Assembly (NCBI GenBank): GCA_964540105.1
Contig: CAZILL010000003.1
Location: 124,001 to 188,000 of the forward strand
Direction of reading: 5' to 3'
DNA: 64,000 nucleotides
From: DATKJY01 sp964540105
GTDB taxonomy: Bacteria > Zixibacteria > MSB-5A5 > GN15 > FEB-12
Shown: positions 26,590-33,690 of the stretch, piece by piece
Layout of the letters: each line of letters begins with the position of its first letter
Numbering within the stretch: position 1 is the first letter of the stretch
Translations under genes and position numbers: made by a program
Notes under the pieces: model-generated
Seen by the model: only the letters and a program-made list of their open reading frames with translations
What the model was told of the DNA's origin: nothing
Database searches by the model: none

Positions 26590-27089
26590 CAACAAGCAGA
26601 TATAGAACCCTGGCCGTATCGGGTGTTATCGCGGCCTTATATGCGGTGATCAGTCTCGCGCTGATGCCTATTTCATTCGGCGTATATCAAGTACGTGTGG
26701 CCGAAGCTCTGACGGTCCTCCCGTTCCTTACTCCGGCGGCTATTCCAGGGCTGTTCGTGGGATGCCTGATCTCGAACATCTTCGGAGGCTTGGGATGGCA
26801 GGACATCGTCTTTGGATCGTTACTGACGCTTCTTGCGGCGATTGCCACTCATTGGCTCGGTCGGCTATCGTCCAACAACCGATTGCAGAGAACTGCCGTC
26901 TGGTTAGCCCCGCTCCCGCCAGTGCTCCTAAACGCGTTCGGCGTGTCAGCGTATTTAGCCCCGTTAATCGGGGTCAACTACTGGTTATCAGTGCAGTGGG
27001 TCGGAGTAGGGGAGGTCATTTCGTGCTACGTTCTCGGCCTTCCGCTGCTCATGGTATTAAGGCGTCGGGTCGCGTATTTTTTTAATTGA
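26586..27089 (+). CDS. queT: QueT-type ECF/VUT membrane transporter component
   Basis: 167 residues, about five to six membrane helices. The sequence ALMPISFGVYQVRVAEALTVLPFLTPAAIPGLFVGCLISN carries the VRVAEALTxLPxxxPxAIPGLFxGCxxxN signature of the QueT family, predicted S-components for queuosine precursors in energy-coupling-factor transporters. GGLGWQDIVFGSLLTLLAA and NYWLSVQWVGVGEVISCYVLGLPL continue the family pattern. Its ATG overlaps the WYL regulator stop. No queuosine biosynthesis gene or preQ1 riboswitch was seen nearby, so the true substrate may differ. Confidence 0.8.
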   Translation: MTTSRYRTLAVSGVIAALYAVISLALMPISFGVYQVRVAEALTVLPFLTPAAIPGLFVGCLISNIFGGLGWQDIVFGSLLTLLAAIATHWLGRLSSNNRLQRTAVWLAPLPPVLLNAFGVSAYLAPLIGVNYWLSVQWVGVGEVISCYVLGLPLLMVLRRRVAYFFN

Positions 27090-27155
27090 CAGCGAGTTGA
27101 GCCCCGCGTACCATTTCGCTCACTGAAAAGAAGCTGTCTGAATTGAGGAGAATTC

Positions 27156-27443
27156 ATGGAAGCCTTGGGGTTAATCGAAACTAAGGGATTAGTGGCTCTT
27201 ATTGAAGCATCCGATGCCATGGTGAAAGCGGCCAAGGTGACGTTGGTTGGCTATGAAAAGATCGGCGGCGGCTTGGTGACCGCCATTGTGAGGGGAGACG
27301 TTGCGGCGTGCAAGGCGGCAACCGATGCCGGCGCGGCCGCGGCGCAGAAGATCGGAGAGTTGGTTGCGGTCCATGTCATTCCGCGTCCGCATGGAAATGT
27401 TCATGACATTTTTCCGACGAAACTGCCTAACGAAGTAGTATGA
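27156..27443 (+). CDS. Bacterial microcompartment hexameric shell protein (BMC-H, PduA/EutM-like)
   Basis: 95 residues, one complete BMC domain: ALGLIETKGLVALIEASDAMVKAAKV, then GYEKIGGGLVTAIVRGDVAACKAATDAGA and VAVHVIPRPH. This is the small hexamer-forming shell tile; KIGGG is the central pore loop (KIGSG in PduA), so a glycine replaces the pore serine. GAGGAG lies five bases upstream of the ATG. The next gene, an acylating aldehyde dehydrogenase with an encapsulation-like helix, begins 49 bases later. No BMC-P (vertex) or BMC-T gene is within the window. Confidence 0.93.
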   Translation: MEALGLIETKGLVALIEASDAMVKAAKVTLVGYEKIGGGLVTAIVRGDVAACKAATDAGAAAAQKIGELVAVHVIPRPHGNVHDIFPTKLPNEVV

Positions 27444-27492
27444 TCTGAGTGACAAGAGTGCGGCATAACTCTCGACGATAAGCCGAACGACA

Positions 27493-28980
27493 ATGGCAGA
27501 TTTGGATCAGACAGCGGCCGTTGAGGACATTGTTCGACAGGTTATTCGCGAGATTTCCGAGCGGAACATCCCGCCCGTTGTGCCATCTTCCCAAACGCAT
27601 ACAGTTCAAACGTCGTCAGAGCTTGCGAGGAGCGTCGGCTCTGGTGACGGCCTCTGCCTCTTCAGCAATCTCGATCAAGCGCTCGATGCTGCCCGCGGGG
27701 CGCAACGGCGCTTTCTTGACATTTCGCTCGACACTCGTCACCGCATTGTAGAGAACATCCGCAAACGAGCGTTGGAAAACGCCGAGAGACTTGGCCGGAT
27801 GGCGGTCTCCGAGACCGGGTTGGGGAAGATGCCGGACAAGATGAACAAGATCATTCTTGTAGCTCGAAAAACCCCGGGCCCTGAAGATCTCACTCCACAG
27901 GCGTACTCGGGGGATCACGGGTTGACGCTCGTCGAACCCGCTCCATGGGGCGTGATGGGGATCATAACCCCTTCAACGAATCCTCCATCGACGGTCCTCA
28001 ATAATTCTATCTCGGCAATATCGGCGGGAAACAGCTGTGTGTTCAATCCACATCCATCCGCGAAGAACGTATCGGCGGAGATGGCCAAATTGGTGCATGA
28101 TGCTATTGTCGAGGCGGGAGGCCCGGAGAATCTGGTAACATGCATGACTACCCCAAGCATCGAGTCGGCGCAGGCGCTCATGAAGCACAGAGGTGTTGAT
28201 CTTATCCTTGTCACGGGAGGGGGCGCGGTAGTCAAGCAGGCAATGATCTGCGGTAAGCGGGCTATCTGTGCTGGTCCGGGCAACCCGCCCGTGTTAGTAG
28301 ATGAGACAGCCATAATCGCCAAGGCTGGCAAAGATATAGTTGATGGCGCCTCCTTCGACAACAATGTGCTCTGCACCGATGAGAAAGAGATCTTTGCCGT
28401 CGATAAGATCGCTCACAAGCTGAAACGAGAGATGATTGCTAACGGTGCATTCGAGCTCGAGGGCGCGGCAATCGACAAGCTCATGAAGGTCCTTGTCGAA
28501 TCTGATCCCGATCAGCGGGGTTATCGCCACGTTGCCATCAATCGCAGATTTGTTGGAAAATCTCCAGAGGAAATTCTGAAGCAGGTTGATATCGTTCCTC
28601 CTCCGGGAACGCGGCTGATCTTCTTTGAGGCCCCCTGGGATCATCCGCTGGTGATGGCCGAGCAGCTGATGCCGGTAATCCCTTTTGTACGGGTTAAGAC
28701 TGTGGAAGAGGGAATGGAGAAAGCGGTCATTGTTGAACACCAATTCAAGCATACCTTTGTCATGCATTCGACGTCGATTGTTAACCTGTCGAGTATGGCG
28801 CAGCTCTGCCGTGCAAATATCTTCGTAAAGAACGGATTCAACATGGCCGGGCTTGGATACAACGGAGAAGGTTATGCCAGCATGTCCATCGCCGGGACCA
28901 GCGGCGAGGGGATTACGAAGGCGTCAACGTTCACGCGCCCGCGCCGGTGTACATTGGTCGATTACTTCCGAATCATCTGA
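27493..28980 (+). CDS. CoA-acylating aldehyde dehydrogenase (EutE/PduP-like), microcompartment cargo
   Basis: 495 residues. The N-terminal helix TAAVEDIVRQVIREISERN, followed by a Pro/Ser/Thr linker, resembles encapsulation peptides that target cargo to microcompartments. The ALDH fold follows, with PAPWGVMGIITPSTNPPSTVLNNSI and VFNPHPSAK for NAD/CoA binding and SFDNNVLCTDEK with the catalytic Cys at about 294. EutE/PduP convert aldehyde, CoA and NAD to acyl-CoA. Its neighbour is a BMC shell protein. Aldehyde chain length cannot be read; acetaldehyde, propionaldehyde or lactaldehyde are all possible. Confidence 0.9.
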   Translation: MADLDQTAAVEDIVRQVIREISERNIPPVVPSSQTHTVQTSSELARSVGSGDGLCLFSNLDQALDAARGAQRRFLDISLDTRHRIVENIRKRALENAERLGRMAVSETGLGKMPDKMNKIILVARKTPGPEDLTPQAYSGDHGLTLVEPAPWGVMGIITPSTNPPSTVLNNSISAISAGNSCVFNPHPSAKNVSAEMAKLVHDAIVEAGGPENLVTCMTTPSIESAQALMKHRGVDLILVTGGGAVVKQAMICGKRAICAGPGNPPVLVDETAIIAKAGKDIVDGASFDNNVLCTDEKEIFAVDKIAHKLKREMIANGAFELEGAAIDKLMKVLVESDPDQRGYRHVAINRRFVGKSPEEILKQVDIVPPPGTRLIFFEAPWDHPLVMAEQLMPVIPFVRVKTVEEGMEKAVIVEHQFKHTFVMHSTSIVNLSSMAQLCRANIFVKNGFNMAGLGYNGEGYASMSIAGTSGEGITKASTFTRPRRCTLVDYFRII

Positions 28981-29035
28981 CAACCTCAAGTGCCCTCGGT
29001 AGGACGGTCAAGGATCAGCGAGAGGTGACCAGTTC

Positions 29036-29443
29036 GTGACTGACGAACCAATATCAAGTACTATTTTCATCCTGTATGTCTCCGATCAGCGGCGGAGCGC
29101 CCTGTTCTATAGGTCCGTTTTGCAAGCTGAGCCGATTCTGGATGTTGAAGGGATGACTGAATTTGCGCTTCCCGGTGGAAGTACACTTGGATTGATGCCT
29201 GAGAAAGGAGCTGAGCAACTTCTCGGACCGGGAATAGCTCCCCCTTCGACCGGAAAAGGAATCCCGCGCTGCGAAGTGTATCTGTATGTGCACGATCCCC
29301 AAAAGTATCTCGACCGTGTTGTTATGAGTGGAGGAAGGCAGATTAGTGAATTGAAGTTGCGGCCATGGGGCGATGTAGTCTGTTATGGCGCGGACGCTGA
29401 CGGCCACATACTTGCCTTTGCGAATCGGGCGTCGGTCGAGTGA
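29036..29443 (+). CDS. VOC (glyoxalase/dioxygenase fold) family protein
   Basis: 135 residues starting at GTG 29036. The sequence has paired beta-alpha-beta-beta-beta modules: FILYVSDQRRSALFYRSVLQAEPIL, then EFALPGGSTLGLMPE, and VYLYVHDPQKYLDRVVMSGG followed by RPWGDVVCYGADADGHILAFANR. Metal-site residues are only partly present (a His in GHILAF). The family includes glyoxalases, lyases and resistance proteins. It follows the aldehyde dehydrogenase by 55 bases and may handle an aldehyde-derived compound, but this is a guess. Confidence 0.72.
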   Translation: MTDEPISSTIFILYVSDQRRSALFYRSVLQAEPILDVEGMTEFALPGGSTLGLMPEKGAEQLLGPGIAPPSTGKGIPRCEVYLYVHDPQKYLDRVVMSGGRQISELKLRPWGDVVCYGADADGHILAFANRASVE

Positions 29444-29785
29444 TGGCTGTGGTTTGGGTTGATCTCTCCTTCATCGGGATTTACGCCGTGTTGTGCGGCT
29501 GAGACGACGAGTACAGCTTATCATTCCACCCAGATGCAGGTAAGATGCGTGGTGGCCATCAGGGGATAATCTGGGAATTACCGCTAAGATGTCCCTTCGA
29601 CATAAGTCTAAATCTTTAGTAGATTGTATAATACGGGTTTCGAATAGTGCCTGACAGTCGCGACTGGCAGGATCGCTCGGTGTCGGGCTTGTGAAAAATT
29701 GTCCAAACTGCATGAATTCGGTTGCGTTTGGATTGAAATAGTCTATCTTAAAACCGAGAATGCCGATATAGACAACAGGGCGACT
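29444..29785 (+). other. Upstream region of the ccm operon with promoter-like and CRP-like elements
   Basis: No gene recognised on either strand. TATAAT at 29627-29632 lacks a clear -35. TTGTGA-AAAATT-GTCCAA at 29688-29705 resembles the operator-like sites found at the cytochrome promoters. TTGCGT (29722-29727), 16 bases, TATCTT (29744-29749) is a possible promoter with that site centred about 60 bases before its start, a position from which CRP-type proteins can activate. Confidence 0.35.
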
Positions 29786-30445
29786 GTGCATATGTGGTGG
29801 AAGTTATTGTTATTCTTTGGGATGGCGGCTATGATCGTGTCCAGTTTCGTGACGCCAATGCCCCAGCAGCAGATCGGCGAAGCGAGTCGGATATTCTATT
29901 ATCATATCCCGCAGGCTTGGCTTTGCGTCATAGCTTTTGCAGTTGCTATGATCTTCTCCATACTGTATTTGAGGACAAGGAAGATCGCCTACGATGATAA
30001 GGCCGTGGCGGCGGCAGGACTTGGGTTTGTATTCTGTCTTCTGGCTACTGTCACGGGCTCGATGTTCGCCAAAGTCACGTGGGGATCATTTTGGAATTGG
30101 GATCCACGGGAAACATCTATCTTCGTGCTCTTGTTGATCTATGGAGCGTACTTTGCGTTGAGAGGAGCGATCGAAGTGGAGGAGCGGAGAGCGAGCTTAT
30201 CGGCGGTGTATGCGATCCTGGCTTTTGTCACCGTGCCGTTTCTCATCTTCGTCGTCCCTCGAGTGGTTCCGTCGCTGCACCCTGAAGACTCGGTGGTTGA
30301 TAAGAACCTGAAATTCACCATGGGGCCAGTTGTACGAACGATCTTCTTTTCATCACTGGCTCTGTTTTCGATTCTGTTTGTATGGATGTTGTCGCTGGCG
30401 CACCGGGTGCAACGGCTGACACGAATTCGCCTGGAAAGAGAGTAG
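29786..30445 (+). CDS. ccmC: Haem exporter/handling protein CcmC
   Basis: About 219 residues with six membrane helices. The haem-binding tryptophan-rich motif WGSFWNWDPRET lies between helices 3 and 4, with YYHIPQAW on one side and HPEDSVVDKNLKFT on the other, as in CcmC. CcmC moves haem onto CcmE during System I cytochrome c maturation. Two starts are possible, GTG 29786 (CAGGG five bases upstream) and ATG 29792. It opens the ccmC-D-E-F cluster; ccmA, ccmB, ccmG and ccmH are not in the window. Confidence 0.88.
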   Translation: MHMWWKLLLFFGMAAMIVSSFVTPMPQQQIGEASRIFYYHIPQAWLCVIAFAVAMIFSILYLRTRKIAYDDKAVAAAGLGFVFCLLATVTGSMFAKVTWGSFWNWDPRETSIFVLLLIYGAYFALRGAIEVEERRASLSAVYAILAFVTVPFLIFVVPRVVPSLHPEDSVVDKNLKFTMGPVVRTIFFSSLALFSILFVWMLSLAHRVQRLTRIRLERE

Positions 30446-30450
30446 CGAGT

Positions 30451-30564
30451 ATGAACGCCAATTATGTAACCCTGGTTGTTACTTTGCTGATATGGGTTGG
30501 TCTGTTTGTTTTCTTGTTCCGCCTGGATCAACGTGTCAAGAAACTCGAGGAGAATAAATCATGA
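30451..30564 (+). CDS. CcmD-like small membrane protein
   Basis: 37 residues: one membrane helix (VTLLIWVGLFVFLF) followed by a basic tail RLDQRVKKLEENKS. Short proteins of this kind sit between ccmC and ccmE and bind the CcmC-CcmE complex. Its start is five bases after the ccmC stop and its end overlaps ccmE by four bases. The call rests mainly on position, size and topology. Confidence 0.72.
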   Translation: MNANYVTLVVTLLIWVGLFVFLFRLDQRVKKLEENKS

Positions 30565-31001
30565 AAGCGAAATACATTATTGGCGCCGTTATCATTGTCG
30601 TGTTCCTGTCTTGGGGAGCGTCGGCATTCTTGAAGACGACCATTCAGTATGTATCCCTTGACGAAGCGGAGCGTTCCACACAAACCGTGCAAGTGATGGG
30701 AAAAGTCGATTTTTCGCAGGTGAATTATAACACCAACGAATCTCGCTTAGAATTCGCGGTCTACGACCCCAAGGCCCAGGACTCGGTGAACGCGCCACGA
30801 ATGAAGGTCATGTACTATGGCGTGGTACCCGGTAATTTTGACCAGGCCAAGTCGGTTGTTCTGAAAGGAAAGACCTCCGACGGCATCTTCGTGGCCGATC
30901 AGATGCTGGTGAAATGCCCGTCGAAGTATCAAGGCGAGGGGGGGCAGGAATATCAGGACATGCGCAAGCATGAACAGGCCACTGGCAGTTCGGGCGTGTG
31001 A
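30561..31001 (+). CDS. ccmE: Haem chaperone CcmE, Cys variant
   Basis: 146 residues: N-terminal membrane helix (5-24), then an OB-fold domain with VQVMGKVDFSQVNY and VVLKGKTSDGIFVADQMLVKCPSKYQ. In ordinary CcmE a His in the HxxxY motif binds haem covalently; here the matching place reads Cys119-Pro-Ser-Lys-Tyr123, so it is of the CxxxY type described for some sulfate reducers and archaea. The segment after it (GEGGQEYQDMRKHEQA) is hydrophilic. It overlaps ccmF by four bases. Role: passes haem from CcmC to the ligase CcmF. Confidence 0.88.
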   Translation: MKAKYIIGAVIIVVFLSWGASAFLKTTIQYVSLDEAERSTQTVQVMGKVDFSQVNYNTNESRLEFAVYDPKAQDSVNAPRMKVMYYGVVPGNFDQAKSVVLKGKTSDGIFVADQMLVKCPSKYQGEGGQEYQDMRKHEQATGSSGV

Positions 31002-33424
31002 CAATGTCCCCCAATATCCCGGGCGACCTCCTCATTCTGGCTGCACTTGTCTGTAATCTGATCGCCGGCTATAGCTACTCTACTCTGGCTCGTGGCGGGA
31101 GTTCTCTCGAGTCGCTGGCGAAACGTTCGTACCTGCTCTTTACCGTCCTTTCCGGATTAGCAGTTGCCTATCTCTATTTTCTCTTCTACAGCCACAACTA
31201 TGCCATCAAGTACGTGTTTGAGTACTCGCAGCGAGCTCAACCCGCTTTCTACATTCTGTCTGCGTTCTGGGGTGGCCAGGAAGGAACCTATCTGCTCTGG
31301 CTTTTCTTCAACGCCCTGTTCGGTTACATCATACTGAGAAGAGGTGCACAATATACCCACTGGGCGATGGTGGTATACTCGATCATCAATTGCTTTTTCC
31401 TGTTTATTCTCGTCAAACTGTCCCCGTTTGCCCTGTTAGATCAACCAGCCGCAGACGGTCTCGGCTTGAATCCGTTGCTGCGCGATCCATGGATGGTCAT
31501 TCACCCGCCGGTGATCTTCGTAGGGTATGCTATGGCCTCGGTTCCGTTTGCCATAGCCATGGCGGCTCTCATTCTTAGGGATTTTTCCGACTGGCTGAAG
31601 CGCGTATTTCCCTGGGTGGCGATAACAGGCCTGGCACTCGGGGCCGGCAACATCTTAGGAGCTTTCTGGGCCTATAAGACCCTCGGATGGGGTGGCTACT
31701 GGGCTTGGGACCCGGTCGAGAACTCGTCATTTGTCCCATGGGTTATCTCGCTGGCGCTCACGCATGGACTTCTTCTCGAAAAACGTGCTGCTGCGCTGCG
31801 AAAGACGAACATTCTGCTAACCTCGTTAGTGTTTCTTCTGGTCATCTATGGGACATTCCTGACTCGGAGTGGCGTTCTCGCTGACTTCTCCGTCCACAGT
31901 TTCACCGATCTCGGAATCAACGGTTTCTTGGTCGGGTTCATGGTGTTATTCGTTCTGATTACTCTCGTGCTTTTCCTGTGGAGGGCAAAGGGGATTCCGT
32001 CGGAACCTCTGAACTACAATTTCTACGGGCGTGAATTCTCCCTCTTTGCCGGTATGATTCTGCTCTTTCTATTCGGATTGGTGATCCTTGTATGGACGTC
32101 GCTCCCGCTCCTGACACGGGTGGTCGGAGCAGAACCGCGGGCGGCTGATCTTTCGACGTACAATGGCTTTGCGATACCGTTGTCTATCCTCATGGCGCTG
32201 ATTGTGGCAGTCGCGCCGCTGGTAGATTTCAACGAATTCAGACCGAGCCGTTGGCTCAGGAAACTCGTCATCTATACGGTTGGATCGGCGGTAATCGGAT
32301 TCGGACTCTTCTACGCGGTTTTGAACGCCGGCTTACTTTTCGCGTCAATCTTCACTATCGTCTTCACAACCAGTTTTATGTATCTTCAGAAGCGTTCGCT
32401 GGTAAAGAGCCTCGCGCCGGGGATGGCAGCCTTTGCGGTGACCATTGGAATATGTCTTTGGGCGGGAGTTACTCAGGATTTGTTCATCCTCTTCTTTGCC
32501 ACGGCAGCTATGGCTATAGTCACCAACGGCATCGCGTTGTCAGGATACTTTCCTTCCCGATGGAAGCTCGTCGGCGGTCAACTTACTCATTTTGGGTATG
32601 GGCTTCTTTTGATCGGAGTCCTTGCCTCCTCAGCATACAGTACAAGCGATAAACTGGTTCTCGCGAAAGGGGAAACGGGCAAGGCGTACAACCGCACGAT
32701 CGGTTATAACGGCATGGCTCACGACATTACCTATCCGAACAACGAACTATTGCTTACGCTGGGAGAAGATTCGCAGTCGAGGGAGATCCGGCCACAGCTC
32801 TACTTCTCGCAGCGGATGCAGGGGCAGATGCGCAAGCCATATGTCGAGCGCTCGCTAATGTACGATCTCTACCTCGCTCCGGAACAGCTCAAAGCCGCTG
32901 AGCATGAAGAAACAATCACACTTACGAAGGGGGAGAAGAAGCAGCTTGGGGCATTTGATCTCGTGTTCACTGGTTTTTCAATGGGGCAGCACGACAATGA
33001 CTCGAATTCTGGCATGAAAGTCGGCGCGAAACTGAGCGTTACCTGTGATGGCCAAACCGCAGAGATCGAGCCCGCAATTGTTCATGTACCCGGGGTTGAC
33101 GGTAAGAACGTTGCGACGAGCCAACCGGCGGTGGTCTCAGCAAACGGGATCGATTACACAGTGGAAATCGACAAGATTCTTGCCGATCAAGGGGCGGTTG
33201 CGATCAGTATCCCAGGGCTAACCGGCAAGGAAGGAGGGGATCTGCTCGTCCTCGATATTACGAAGAAGCCGATCATCAATCTGGTCTGGGCAGGGGCCAT
33301 TCTGATCATGGTCGGGTCCGTGATCGTATTTATCAGGCGACGGGGAGAGATTGAGAGCGGTAATGCAACGTACTCCGCTCAGCTTTCCGGGATTCAGTCA
33401 GCGCGAAGTGCGACAAGGACCTAA
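30998..33424 (+). CDS. ccmF: Cytochrome c haem lyase CcmF
   Basis: 808 residues, about 13-15 membrane helices. The WWD motif, WGGYWAWDPVENSSFVPW, is at about 230-247, and FLTRSGVLADFSVHSF with a conserved His follows. The large C-terminal periplasmic part (about 560-770) includes YNRTIGYNGMAH and ALMYDLYLAP-like text, as in CcmF. It attaches haem to CXXCH motifs. GTG 30998 overlaps ccmE; ATG 31004 is an alternative. Usual length of CcmF is about 650, so this one is at the large end, mainly from its periplasmic domain. Confidence 0.9.
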   Translation: MTMSPNIPGDLLILAALVCNLIAGYSYSTLARGGSSLESLAKRSYLLFTVLSGLAVAYLYFLFYSHNYAIKYVFEYSQRAQPAFYILSAFWGGQEGTYLLWLFFNALFGYIILRRGAQYTHWAMVVYSIINCFFLFILVKLSPFALLDQPAADGLGLNPLLRDPWMVIHPPVIFVGYAMASVPFAIAMAALILRDFSDWLKRVFPWVAITGLALGAGNILGAFWAYKTLGWGGYWAWDPVENSSFVPWVISLALTHGLLLEKRAAALRKTNILLTSLVFLLVIYGTFLTRSGVLADFSVHSFTDLGINGFLVGFMVLFVLITLVLFLWRAKGIPSEPLNYNFYGREFSLFAGMILLFLFGLVILVWTSLPLLTRVVGAEPRAADLSTYNGFAIPLSILMALIVAVAPLVDFNEFRPSRWLRKLVIYTVGSAVIGFGLFYAVLNAGLLFASIFTIVFTTSFMYLQKRSLVKSLAPGMAAFAVTIGICLWAGVTQDLFILFFATAAMAIVTNGIALSGYFPSRWKLVGGQLTHFGYGLLLIGVLASSAYSTSDKLVLAKGETGKAYNRTIGYNGMAHDITYPNNELLLTLGEDSQSREIRPQLYFSQRMQGQMRKPYVERSLMYDLYLAPEQLKAAEHEETITLTKGEKKQLGAFDLVFTGFSMGQHDNDSNSGMKVGAKLSVTCDGQTAEIEPAIVHVPGVDGKNVATSQPAVVSANGIDYTVEIDKILADQGAVAISIPGLTGKEGGDLLVLDITKKPIINLVWAGAILIMVGSVIVFIRRRGEIESGNATYSAQLSGIQSARSATRT

Positions 33425-33524
33425 CCGGATCAGATCTGTCCGCTACGGTTTCGGCTCGGTTTCCACAGGATTGGCCTTGTCGGGAAAACTAATCAAAAGA
33501 TAGTGACATTGGTCCAGTTCGGGC

Positions 33525-33559
33525 TTGACAAGCAAGATAGATTGTTATATTTTTCACAA
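33525..33559 (+). promoter_or_regulatory. Promoter and operator-like site of the CbcL-like cytochrome gene
   Basis: TTGACA at 33525-33530; -10 TATATT at 33546-33551 (15-base spacer) or TATTTT at 33548-33553 (17). The -10 is embedded in TTGTTATATTTTTCACAA (33542-33559), an imperfect palindrome with CRP/FNR-like half sites. Seventeen of its 18 bases match the element at 55593-55610 in the same orientation to the gene, and 14 match 43438-43455. Confidence 0.6.
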
Positions 33560-33690
33560 TATGATGACGGCAACATGCGACCAAACAACTCCTGTTTCTG
33601 GACCTGAGGACAAACAATCCCCTTTGGACAGATCATCACAAGCGGAGTCAAGATACCGTTTAGGTCGGGATTACTGATGGAAGTGAGATT

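Noticed and set aside
29471..29791. 106-codon minus-strand frame upstream of ccmC
   Set aside because: No ribosome site, no domain, covers the probable ccm control region.
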